From Clostridia bacterium (GTDB lineage: Bacteria > Bacillota > Clostridia > Oscillospirales > CAG-272): 36,338 nt of DNA. The position numbers and the translations under genes are program-made. Below the pieces are notes generated by a model. The model made no database searches and was not told the origin of the DNA. It saw only the letters and a program-made list of their open reading frames with translations. The first letter of the stretch is position 1. Each line of letters begins with the position of its first letter. The stretch lies in assembly GCA_017453305.1 (NCBI GenBank), contig JAFTKJ010000002.1, positions 1 through 36,338 of the forward strand, given 5' to 3'. Positions 1 to 6,864 of the stretch are shown in pieces.

Positions 1-15
1 GAAAGGTGGTAAAAT

Positions 16-435
16 ATGGACTTTAAGATTCTCATTCGAAGATTTTTCGCATTTGTAATTGACTGGAATATTATGTTCGGTGTTGCCATGGTGCTTATGT
101 TCTACGGCCCCGGAAGCAACCCTGAATACCTACTTTATCCAAGTATCAAGATGTTAAGCTCTGCGGGATTCCTTATGGGGCTTGCATGGTTACCTCTATA
201 TTGTTTATTCAAGGATTGCTTGTTTGGACGAAGAAGTCTGGGTAAACTTATCTTTGGACTGACAATTCAAAATTCCGAAACCGGAGAAAAAGCAGCTTTT
301 GGCAGTTTGATATTGCGAAACGTTACATATGTAATCGTGCAGATTGAAGGCATTGTGGTTTTAGTTAACAAAGGCAAACGCTTAGGTGATTCCATCGCTA
401 AAACACAGGTTGTAAGAAAAACAAAAAATACATAG
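16..435 (+). CDS. RDD-family membrane protein (first visible cassette gene)
   Basis: A 139-residue membrane protein of the RDD family. The typical pattern is visible: an N-terminal RRFFAFVIDW helix start, a second hydrophobic stretch around residues 45-65, the GRRSLGKLIFGL loop near residues 71-82, and RLGDSIAKT near the C-terminus. RDD proteins are small multi-pass proteins of mostly unknown function; some have been linked to ion transport. The ATG follows GAAAGGTGG with good spacing, so the gene is complete, but its promoter lies left of the window. Its stop codon TAG is also the last base triplet of the ACATAG motif that opens the first spacer repeat, so the spacer abuts or slightly overlaps the gene. 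AT-rich like the rest of the array. A cargo gene by position; its role is not evident. Confidence 0.8.
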   Translation: MDFKILIRRFFAFVIDWNIMFGVAMVLMFYGPGSNPEYLLYPSIKMLSSAGFLMGLAWLPLYCLFKDCLFGRRSLGKLIFGLTIQNSETGEKAAFGSLILRNVTYVIVQIEGIVVLVNKGKRLGDSIAKTQVVRKTKNT

Positions 436-573
436 GCTTCGTTTGCAAGCATGGCGTTGCGCCCCGAGAGATCGCATTGGGTGCAACGCCTTTTTTATTT
501 TTCACGATTTTTTGGTCTGCAGACAGATTCGAACCGGCGAAATGTTGAAATGTTTACAAAGTTGTGGTATAAT
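430..573 (+). repeat. Cassette spacer repeat R1 (terminator + palindrome + promoter)
   Basis: First of six near-identical spacers. Parts in order: ACATAG at 430-435; a 12-bp stem hairpin (GGCGTTGCGCCC / GGGTGCAACGCC, one G-U pair) at 453-490 followed by TTTTTTATTTTT, a Rho-independent terminator; the palindrome GTCTGCAGAC at 515-524; then GATTCGAACCGG; then a sigma-A promoter with -35 TTGAAA (545-550), 17-bp spacer and extended -10 TGGTATAAT (-10 at 568-573). It ends the RDD gene and starts the next gene. Loop subtype CGAGAG. Confidence 0.92.
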
Positions 574-604
574 ATCACTAATGATATGAAAGGAGGGATT
601 TTCT

Positions 605-1243
605 TTGTTTTATTGTTTATCAAGTCATCCATCAAATCGTTATAAATATGTACTTATGGATTATAGTTTTTTCAGAATCAATACTTGCCAATGTAAAACC
701 TGCGGTCGAGAAGTTAAACAATGCCAACTGGAATATTGGCCCCCAAAAATGATTTTGGAGGGTGGGAAAAGATATCCCGATTGTTTATCTGTTTCGATTC
801 CTTTTGATGACAAGTGTGGCTTGATTGTAAGCGAAAAAGTACTTGAAGCATTCAAAACGGAAAACATCTCCGGATATATAGCCGAACCGATAGAGATCAA
901 CGATGATAAAGTAAATGATGAAGTTGCAGCCGAAAAACCTCAATATTACTATCTGTATGTGAATGGAATCATTTCCTTGGATTATGGTGCTATGCATTAC
1001 AAGAAAAAGAATTATTGCTCCGATTGCGGCTCATATAACTGGAGCCGTCAGAAAATTGGAGAATCCGTTCTTGACCATTCATCTTGGAATCAATGTGATA
1101 TTTGCAAATTGATTGATTATCCGAATAGATTTATCTGTACCCAAAAAGTGATAGATGTGATAAAGAAACACAACTTAAAGGGCTTTGTAAAAGGCAAAGA
1201 GTCAGATGTTTTTTTACCATTAAAAGCAGAAAAAGTATGTTAA
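605..1243 (+). CDS. Cysteine-pair (zinc-ribbon-like) protein, immunity-protein-like
   Basis: A 212-residue soluble protein with CxxC pairs at residues 30/33, 138/141 and 164/167, probably metal-binding. The middle part (around residues 70-97, GLIVSEKVLEAFKTENISGY) resembles immunity proteins of the double-CXXCG (SitI6-like) and Imm11-like groups, where a ligand-type phrase 'l.vSekv..al....i.G' is common; this is recognition from memory, not a search. The chosen start is TTG at 605, seven bases after a strong GGAGGG site; an ATG at 656 is possible but has no site in front. Transcribed from the R1 promoter. Function as an immunity protein is an inference supported by the neighbouring Imm26-like and DMP19-like genes. 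Confidence 0.6.
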   Translation: MFYCLSSHPSNRYKYVLMDYSFFRINTCQCKTCGREVKQCQLEYWPPKMILEGGKRYPDCLSVSIPFDDKCGLIVSEKVLEAFKTENISGYIAEPIEINDDKVNDEVAAEKPQYYYLYVNGIISLDYGAMHYKKKNYCSDCGSYNWSRQKIGESVLDHSSWNQCDICKLIDYPNRFICTQKVIDVIKKHNLKGFVKGKESDVFLPLKAEKVC

Positions 1244-1264
1244 TTATGTAACCCGGTCAACTTT

Positions 1265-1409
1265 ACATAGGACTCGTTTGCAAGCATGGCGTTGCGCCCC
1301 GAGAGATCGCATTGGGTGCAACGCCTTTTTTATTTTTCACGATTTTTTGGTCTGTAGACAGATTCGAACCGGCGAAACGGTTGAAATGTTTACAAATTTG
1401 TGATATAAT
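1265..1409 (+). repeat. Cassette spacer repeat R2
   Basis: Same structure as R1. ACATAG at 1265-1270, terminator hairpin 1288-1325 with a T-rich tail, palindrome in a variant form (GTCTGTAGAC, one base changed), the GATTCGAACCGG block, -35 TTGAAA at 1381-1386, 17-bp spacing, -10 TATAAT at 1404-1409. The conserved sequence carries on past the -10 into the 5' leader and ribosome binding site (AGAGAAAGAGAAAGGCGGTG), which it shares only with R3. Confidence 0.92.
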
Positions 1410-1434
1410 AGAGAAAGAGAAAGGCGGTGATCAC

Positions 1435-2451
1435 ATGATAATAAAGTTACCCAAACGCCCCGATTCTATTTTTAATAATGAACATCTTTTTAACTATCTT
1501 TTAGATTTGGAAAGAAAACAGAAACTGGACATTCTTCCTGCGAATCTAATGGTTTATTATGTTTTCAGCACATTTGTAAATGAGGTTTTAAACGGCGGTT
1601 TGGTGCAATATTTTACAAACTCAAGCAAGCTGACATATATTCATTTGCGGCAGAGCGCTGCCCTCTTAAACCACGAGGCTTTCACGCCGTATGTTTTGGG
1701 AGTTTGTGATTATGTTGATTCAATTCTTCCTCTTGATTTTGACAACGAAATTGATCAAGCAATCGTTGAACAATTAGATGTACTTGATAACCAATTCTAT
1801 GAGCTTGATGAAAAGTTCGATGCATTAAAGATTACCGAGAAATTCTACAAGAGCAATTATAGCATAGAAAAAATTGATATTCCGAAAATCAAGGAGATCG
1901 AAAGCAGTTCATGCAAATATTTTATTGCTCCAAAAGATCTGATCTGCAGAGATATCAAAGAATCAATCGAGAGCTTTTTAAAAGTCCTTGCCGATTTTTC
2001 CGAACAACGCTGGACTATCGAATTGTGGAATTTTTTTGACACCTATCGCATAACTGCTTCTACATACGGTAAGGCGATTGATTTAGAAACTGTTATGTTA
2101 CATTGGGCTGATTCAACCTATTCGTTTTCGAATAGCTCAAACGACGGATATAATGATCGAATAAAATTGTCATCCACTTTTGAGAAAATTAGTATTATGA
2201 GTGGTACAGACGGCATATCAGAATACGCCGTGCGAATTTCCTCGAGTGGATTCGAGAAAAACGAATTCAAAATGAAGCATCAATTTGTTATGGCAGGCAG
2301 AGCATACGACCAAGAAATTAGTACAATTTCGGTCGGCGATATGTCACATAAAAAAGATCCCGAAAAGTATTACATTATAAAAAATTATTTGGAATCTCAC
2401 TACAAAGAATACAAAAATATAGAAACAGTATTTGAGTCTGGCGAATATTGA
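1435..2451 (+). CDS. DMP19/DUF4375-type protein with an extra C-terminal domain
   Basis: A 338-residue soluble protein. The N-terminal half carries the hallmark of the DMP19 (DUF4375) family: a helix ending in FVNEVLNGGLVQYFTNSS, followed by a helical segment on loss or ageing of residues typical of this fold (residues about 30-130). DMP19 is known as a DNA-mimic protein in Neisseria, and family members recur in immunity gene clusters. The C-terminal half (about residues 155-338) is not recognised. The ATG at 1435 follows AAAGGCGGTGA; the longer frame upstream runs through the R2 terminator and promoter and cannot be the real start. Driven by the R2 promoter. A role as immunity or regulatory protein is inferred. 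Confidence 0.68.
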   Translation: MIIKLPKRPDSIFNNEHLFNYLLDLERKQKLDILPANLMVYYVFSTFVNEVLNGGLVQYFTNSSKLTYIHLRQSAALLNHEAFTPYVLGVCDYVDSILPLDFDNEIDQAIVEQLDVLDNQFYELDEKFDALKITEKFYKSNYSIEKIDIPKIKEIESSSCKYFIAPKDLICRDIKESIESFLKVLADFSEQRWTIELWNFFDTYRITASTYGKAIDLETVMLHWADSTYSFSNSSNDGYNDRIKLSSTFEKISIMSGTDGISEYAVRISSSGFEKNEFKMKHQFVMAGRAYDQEISTISVGDMSHKKDPEKYYIIKNYLESHYKEYKNIETVFESGEY

Positions 2452-2456
2452 TTTTT

Positions 2457-2600
2457 ACATAGGACTCGTTACAAGTATGGCGTTGCGCCCCGAGAGATCG
2501 CATTGGGTGCAACGCCTTTTTTATTTTTCACGATTTTTTGGTCTGCAGACAGATTCGAACCGGCGAAACGGTTGAAATGTTTACAAAATTGTGGTATAAT
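2457..2600 (+). repeat. Cassette spacer repeat R3
   Basis: ACATAG at 2457-2462, terminator hairpin 2479-2516 with a T tail, palindrome GTCTGCAGAC, GATTCGAACCGG block, -35 TTGAAA 2572-2577, 17-bp spacing, extended -10 TATAAT 2595-2600. Continues into the same leader and ribosome binding site as R2, so these two units are the closest relatives. Confidence 0.92.
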
Positions 2601-2625
2601 AGAGAAAGAGAAAGGCGGTGTCACA

Positions 2626-3561
2626 ATGGAAAATTACAAAGTTAAAATTATCGATTTCATCGAGGGAAGAACTGCCCCTGAACCTTTTTACACATGGTTT
2701 GAATCTAATCCGCAGGTGTTGGATTGGTTACAGAGCATGATTCCTCAAGACAAAACCATTCAAGATGCAGTTGAAGTGAAAATTGATTATTTCTTGAAGG
2801 ATCTGCCAACATCAAAGCAAGAAGAAGTATATTCGACTTATCAAAGCTTGTGCGAAACTACCGATTTGGATCGTGCAAAAAAACTCGTGGATCTGCTGAC
2901 TGAATTGGATTCCCGTACAGTACAGTTTACCGATCTCATGAACCTTTTGCTAAACAATTACAAAACCGTATTGAATAACCCAAGCAAATATAAATCTTCG
3001 TATGTGAAAGAAATGTGTATAGCTGTTAAGAAGTTTTTTGAAGATAAGTTTACGACTGTTCAAGAAGTCCCATATGATGTCAAGACCGTTTATTCTCACA
3101 ATAAAACAAATAGTAAGCTGTGGACGTACGTTAATGTACAATCATGGCTATACCAACTTATGACAGAGCTTTGTCCTGATGATACTATTGAAAAAGATAA
3201 TACACTTTACGAAAAAGCATCGTTTATGATGGACGTTTGTCCCGAATATATCGAAGGTCACGAAATTGATGAGGCCGGCATCATTGAAGCAATCATCGAG
3301 CAAGTGCCTGAATCTCTGCCGAAAGCAAAAAGAAAAAAACAAATCAAAGAGCTTATCAAGAAAGAATTTCATATTGTTGGAACAAAATATCCTCGTTGGG
3401 TTCAAGGCGGAGAGTGGCCTGTTTCCAAAAGCGGCAAGCCCATGCGCTTCGTAGAGCAAAAACGAAAAAAAGGAAAAGAATATCAAGATATGCTTTATAC
3501 TATATATGTATTTGAAGATGTAGATACATTCGAAAAAAGGATTATTGAACAATTTACATAA
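2626..3561 (+). CDS. Uncharacterised soluble cassette protein
   Basis: A 311-residue protein that I do not recognise. It is mostly helical and charged, has no signal peptide or membrane segment, and is tryptophan-rich at the N-terminus (FYTWFESNP, VLDWLQSM). It ends in a basic, likely separate domain (KRKKQIKELIKKEF, then a WVQGGEWP loop at about residues 259-266). The ATG at 2626 follows AAAGGCGGTG; the upstream extension crosses the R3 terminator. Its setting between immunity-like genes, each with its own copy of the same promoter, makes an immunity or defence role plausible, but nothing in the protein itself proves it. Confidence 0.65.
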   Translation: MENYKVKIIDFIEGRTAPEPFYTWFESNPQVLDWLQSMIPQDKTIQDAVEVKIDYFLKDLPTSKQEEVYSTYQSLCETTDLDRAKKLVDLLTELDSRTVQFTDLMNLLLNNYKTVLNNPSKYKSSYVKEMCIAVKKFFEDKFTTVQEVPYDVKTVYSHNKTNSKLWTYVNVQSWLYQLMTELCPDDTIEKDNTLYEKASFMMDVCPEYIEGHEIDEAGIIEAIIEQVPESLPKAKRKKQIKELIKKEFHIVGTKYPRWVQGGEWPVSKSGKPMRFVEQKRKKGKEYQDMLYTIYVFEDVDTFEKRIIEQFT

Positions 3562-3562
3562 T

Positions 3563-3663
3563 ACATAGGACTCGTTTGCAAGCATGGCGTTGCGCCCCGA
3601 GAGATCGCATTGGGTGCAACGCCTTTTTTTATTTTTCACGATTTTTTGGTCTGCAGACAGATT
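3563..3663 (+). repeat. Cassette spacer repeat R4, terminator half only
   Basis: Contains ACATAG (3563-3568), the terminator hairpin (3586-3623, tail of seven T) and the palindrome GTCTGCAGAC (3649-3658). Identity to the other units stops at CAGATT (3663). The promoter half (GATTCGAACCGG onward) is missing and is replaced by the BlaI-regulated promoter. This shows that the spacer is built of two separable halves. Confidence 0.9.
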
Positions 3664-3689
3664 TACACCGACAAATTTTATAAAACCTA

Positions 3690-3735
3690 TTGACAAACGC
3701 AGACTATTGTGATAGTATATACTATAGCAATAGTC
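3690..3735 (+). promoter_or_regulatory. BlaI-type promoter with paired operator dyads
   Basis: -35 TTGACA at 3690-3695, 17-bp spacing, -10 TAGTAT at 3713-3718. Overlapping the -10 is a 34-bp near-perfect inverted repeat (3702-3735; half-sites GACTATTGTGATAGTAT and ATACTATAGCAATAGTC, two mismatched pairs). Each half is itself a dyad ACTAT-N4-ATAGT, so two repressor dimers could bind side by side. Placement over the -10 and start site suits autorepression by the BlaI-like protein encoded just downstream. Confidence 0.8.
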
Positions 3736-3749
3736 TGGAGGCGGCCGAT

Positions 3750-4103
3750 ATGCAAAAATTATTTGACAGCGAATTAAAGGTTATGGAGCTGATTTGGGCA
3801 AATGAACCCATCAGTGCGAAAGAGTTAAGTCTTCTTGCTGATAAGGAATTCGGATGGAATAAGAACACCACGTACACCGTTATTAAGAAAATTGAGGCAA
3901 AAGGTTACATCAAGCGTACCGATCCCGGTTTTATATGTGGTTCGCTGATTTCCAAAAAAGACGTTTGCGAAAGCGAAACACAGACCTTGATTGACAAGCT
4001 CTTTGGCGGTTCAAGAAAAGCACTTTTTTCGGCTTTGATAGAAGATGAAAAACTGACAAAGGATGAAATCGAAGAGCTTCGAAAGTTGATCAACAAGAGG
4101 TGA
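3750..4103 (+). CDS. BlaI/MecI-family transcriptional repressor
   Basis: A 117-residue winged-helix repressor of the BlaI/MecI (Penicillinase_R) family. Visible features are the N-terminal ELKVMELIWANEPISAKEL helix, the recognition region around NKNTTYTVIKKIEAKGYIKR (residues about 38-57), and an acidic C-terminal dimerisation helix. It should bind the dyads at 3702-3735 and be cleaved when the neighbouring M56 protease senses its signal. Start ATG 3750 follows GGAGG by eight bases; upstream in-frame codons lie inside the operator. Four bases separate it from the blaR1-like gene, so it is co-transcribed. It is the only cassette in this array with its own regulated promoter. Confidence 0.9.
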   Translation: MQKLFDSELKVMELIWANEPISAKELSLLADKEFGWNKNTTYTVIKKIEAKGYIKRTDPGFICGSLISKKDVCESETQTLIDKLFGGSRKALFSALIEDEKLTKDEIEELRKLINKR

Positions 4104-4107
4104 TAAC

Positions 4108-5022
4108 ATGCTTGGGGAAATCTTTTATTGGATATTCAATATGAGTATCGCCGCAACGATTTGTACGGTTCCCGTATTGCTTCTCCGATTATGCAAAAAA
4201 ATCCCGCGTCGAATTTTCATTTGGCTGTGGCTTGTACCATTTGTTCGAATGTGTGTTCCCGTTGGAATTTCAAGCAAATACGGCATTATGACTTTGATAT
4301 CCAGGTTTACAACCAAAACCGTTACCATCGTTCAAATCGACAATGATTCGGCGTTGACTATGATGAATTTCACCATGGGAGCAAACCGTTATTTCCCTAT
4401 CACTTATAAGGTCAATCTTCTTGAGGATCTTTTCAATGTTTCTTCCGTAATATGGCTTATCGTAGCCTTGGCAGGAATCCTCACTATGACGGTCATTTAT
4501 TTCGTAACGCTGAGCGAAGTAAGGGATGGGCAAAAATTAAGGGATAATATTTATATTTCAGATAAGATCAAAACACCTGCGGTTTATGGAATTATCAAAC
4601 CGAAAATCTTCCTTCCAAGCGAATACGATGCAAATAGATTGGATTTCATATTAATGCATGAAAAAGCCCACATAAAACGAAAAGATAATTTGATTCGTCT
4701 GTTTTCATTTATTGTTGTGTGTATTCATTGGTTCAATCCGTTTGCGTGGCTTTTGCTAAAAATGCTTTATTCGGATATTGAACTCGCTTGCGACGAAGTT
4801 GTACTGTCAAAATGCAACGAAGCGGAACGAAAAGAGTATGCATATACGCTACTCTCCACAGCAGAAAAAACAAACGTTTTTGCCGCATCCTTCGGGGGCT
4901 CAAAAATCAGAATCAGAATCGAAAATATCTTGTCTTTCAAAAAAATTTCCTTTTTCTCTGTTACTGCCTTCTCCGCGCTTATGATAGCAATCTGTTACGT
5001 TCTTCTCACCAATGCATCCTGA
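4108..5022 (+). CDS. BlaR1-like M56 membrane metallopeptidase (short form)
   Basis: A 304-residue membrane protein of peptidase family M56. The zinc motif HEKAH is at residues 184-188 and the third ligand region ELACDE near 223-228, between hydrophobic segments at the N-terminus, about 113-134, about 196-215 and the C-terminus (about 281-300). In BlaR1/MecR1 the protease cleaves BlaI after an extracellular sensor binds a beta-lactam. This protein ends soon after the last membrane segment and has no penicillin-binding sensor domain, so it must sense something else or use a partner. The neighbouring membrane protein is a candidate partner or target. ATG follows GAGGTGATAAC. Confidence 0.88.
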   Translation: MLGEIFYWIFNMSIAATICTVPVLLLRLCKKIPRRIFIWLWLVPFVRMCVPVGISSKYGIMTLISRFTTKTVTIVQIDNDSALTMMNFTMGANRYFPITYKVNLLEDLFNVSSVIWLIVALAGILTMTVIYFVTLSEVRDGQKLRDNIYISDKIKTPAVYGIIKPKIFLPSEYDANRLDFILMHEKAHIKRKDNLIRLFSFIVVCIHWFNPFAWLLLKMLYSDIELACDEVVLSKCNEAERKEYAYTLLSTAEKTNVFAASFGGSKIRIRIENILSFKKISFFSVTAFSALMIAICYVLLTNAS

Positions 5023-5034
5023 AAGGAGTACATT

Positions 5035-6000
5035 ATGGAAAACAAAAAGTTCAGAAATTATTATCTGTTATCACTCCTCGGCGTATTATTCGCATCCTGT
5101 TACCCAATTTATATGGGAATAACCGTCATTGTTGATATGATTCGGTACGGTACGGTATATGCTGAGAATTATCCGAAATATATCATTCCGTACACACCGA
5201 TCGCACTCGCTCTCCTGGTCGGTGTTGCACTGATACCCGTCGCACTCAAATACTTTAAGAAATACGCATTACTGTTTGGAACTGTGATTTCCACGGTATT
5301 ATTTTTTGCTTTTGAATTCACTTTGGAAAGGACTGTAACTGTCACTCGCACCGTAACCGGTATTTTCTCCACATTGGAAGATTGGCAGATGTATATGTGC
5401 TATATTCCGCCAAACAGCTTTGAAGAAAGAACTTGGACAGAAGTTGATGTTTTGATGGGAGAATACAGCCCTGCGTTCAAGCTTCATTTTTACATAATTT
5501 CTATTGTCCTCATTATATCAATTTTGAATTGCTTTTACGGATTTGCAAAGATGATACATACAGGTGATAAAAGCCGCTGCAAATCTCTTGCCATTCAATC
5601 AATCGCAAGTGGCGCTTTTCTTGGAATGTGCATTTGGGCTTGTTTTACAGCCTTTTATAGAAACGGTGACATTAAGGTTTCTGCCCTTTCCGCAATATTG
5701 ATGAGCGTATTTTTTGTTTTGTTCGGTGTAACGGTTGGTATATACGTTGCTTCCTTTACGCTAAACAAGAAGCCACTGCTGTCCGTGTGGTTACCGAGTA
5801 TATCTGCGGTGATTGTTACTTTGGTTATGTACATTGGCGAAATGATCTTACTGAGCGGACATCTTTATCGCTTTGGCAATGGGTTTTTTTTCGCAGGAAT
5901 CCCCGGGATTATACTTGCGCCGGTGGATATTATTATCATCATTGCTTCAGGAGTTGTTGCGGCAATTATCGCAAATACAGTCCGCAATAGGAACACATAA
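5035..6000 (+). CDS. Multi-pass membrane protein of the BlaI/BlaR operon
   Basis: A 321-residue integral membrane protein with about eight hydrophobic segments. An extracellular-looking loop lies between segments three and four (around residues 115-145). No family is recognised. It starts 13 bases after the M56 gene behind GAAAGGAGT and has no promoter of its own, so it is part of the BlaI-controlled operon and is probably the output of that sensor: a resistance, immunity or transport function in response to a cell-envelope signal. This is inferred from context only. The operon ends in spacer R5. Confidence 0.7.
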   Translation: MENKKFRNYYLLSLLGVLFASCYPIYMGITVIVDMIRYGTVYAENYPKYIIPYTPIALALLVGVALIPVALKYFKKYALLFGTVISTVLFFAFEFTLERTVTVTRTVTGIFSTLEDWQMYMCYIPPNSFEERTWTEVDVLMGEYSPAFKLHFYIISIVLIISILNCFYGFAKMIHTGDKSRCKSLAIQSIASGAFLGMCIWACFTAFYRNGDIKVSALSAILMSVFFVLFGVTVGIYVASFTLNKKPLLSVWLPSISAVIVTLVMYIGEMILLSGHLYRFGNGFFFAGIPGIILAPVDIIIIIASGVVAAIIANTVRNRNT

Positions 6001-6137
6001 ATTCATTTCCAACCATGGCGTTGCGCCCCGGAAGATCGCATTGGGTGCAACGCCTTTTTATTTTTCACGATTTTTTGGTCTGCAGACAGATTCGAACCGG
6101 CGAAAAGGTTGAAATGTTTACAAAGTTGTGGTATAAT
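5995..6137 (+). repeat. Cassette spacer repeat R5
   Basis: Begins with ACATAA (5995-6000, coinciding with the stop codon of the gene before). Terminator hairpin 6017-6054, palindrome GTCTGCAGAC, GATTCGAACCGG block, -35 TTGAAA 6109-6114, 17-bp spacing, extended -10 TATAAT 6132-6137. Belongs to the loop subtype CGGAAG and has GCGAAAAGG before the -35, both shared with R6 but not with R1-R4. Confidence 0.92.
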
Positions 6138-6175
6138 GAAGGCGCAATAAAAAACACTTTCAAAGGAGGGTAGCA

Positions 6176-6685
6176 ATGAACAACATTTTATATGAGGCAA
6201 CTTCAAAATTTGATTTTACAATTCTCGATATACCGACAATTATAATAATTTTTATGTTGATCTTTCCGTTGATTATAAAAAAATCTTATGAAGGTAAAGA
6301 TGTAAAATTGAATATAAAATTTGTCAAACTCTTTTGCCTTGCCGGTATTTTATTTGTAGCCTTTTGCTCTACGGTCGTTTTAATTGCCCAGTTTAACATG
6401 TATAATAAAACTGTTGGTGCATATAGTCGCGGCGAATATCAAATAGTCGAAGGTTACGTTGAAAATTTCGACCCAATGCCTTATGAGGGACACGCAAATG
6501 AAACTTTTGAAATTAACGGCGTCAAATTCTCTTACTCTGACTACAATATTCACCCCGGATATAATAACACTAAATCACATGGTGGTGTAATAAAAGAAAA
6601 TGGTCAACACTTAAAAATCGGATATGTTTACTTGAACGAAACATACGGAAATATTATCGTTTACATAGAACAGCTACCAGAATGA
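6176..6685 (+). CDS. Small membrane-anchored cassette protein
   Basis: A 169-residue protein, not assigned to a family. Two hydrophobic segments (about residues 19-36 and 52-74) are followed by a C-terminal domain of about 90 residues rich in glycine and aromatic residues (EGYVENFDPMPYEGH, then FSYSDY and NNTKSHGGVI), probably a small beta-domain outside the membrane. ATG 6176 follows AAAGGAGGG. Transcribed alone from the R5 promoter. A membrane-tethered immunity protein would fit the array, but this is inference. Confidence 0.65.
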   Translation: MNNILYEATSKFDFTILDIPTIIIIFMLIFPLIIKKSYEGKDVKLNIKFVKLFCLAGILFVAFCSTVVLIAQFNMYNKTVGAYSRGEYQIVEGYVENFDPMPYEGHANETFEINGVKFSYSDYNIHPGYNNTKSHGGVIKENGQHLKIGYVYLNETYGNIIVYIEQLPE

Positions 6686-6688
6686 ATT

Positions 6689-6831
6689 ACATAGACTTCG
6701 TTACAAGCATGGCGTTGCGCCCCGGAAGATCGCATTGGGTGCAACGCCTTTTTATTTTTCACGATTTTTTGGTCTGCAGACAGATTCGAACCGGCGAAAA
6801 GGTTGAAATGTTTACAAAGCTATGGTATAAT
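6689..6831 (+). repeat. Cassette spacer repeat R6
   Basis: ACATAG at 6689-6694, terminator hairpin 6711-6748, palindrome GTCTGCAGAC, GATTCGAACCGG block, -35 TTGAAA 6803-6808, 17-bp spacing, -10 TATAAT 6826-6831 preceded by TATGG. Same subtype as R5. Confidence 0.92.
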
Positions 6832-6864
6832 ATGGATAGTATAAAATGTGAAAGGAGCGAAGAT

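Noticed and set aside
510-545. A complete tRNA gene on the minus strand inside each spacer
   Set aside because: Only a T-arm-like sequence is present. The 3' end is two bases short, and no anticodon arm, D-arm or acceptor partner can be folded.
430-573. Spacer as an integron attC site
   Set aside because: The inverted repeat is a perfect Rho-independent terminator with T tail, the RYYYAAC/GTTRRRY core pairs of attC are not seen, and every spacer carries a promoter.
451-645. Short plus-strand frame beginning MALRPERSHWVQRLF within spacer R1, with similar frames in R3, R5 and R6
   Set aside because: It reads through the terminator hairpin, palindrome and promoter. It recurs only because the spacer repeats, has no ribosome site, and its frame is not kept among copies.
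1312-1434. N-terminal extensions of the cassette genes at 1435, 2626 and 6865 into the spacers
   Set aside because: They would start upstream of, and run across, the terminator-promoter module. Each gene has an ATG with a good ribosome site right after the promoter.
430-6831. CRISPR array
   Set aside because: Repeats are about 145 bp and separated by full genes, not short unique spacers.
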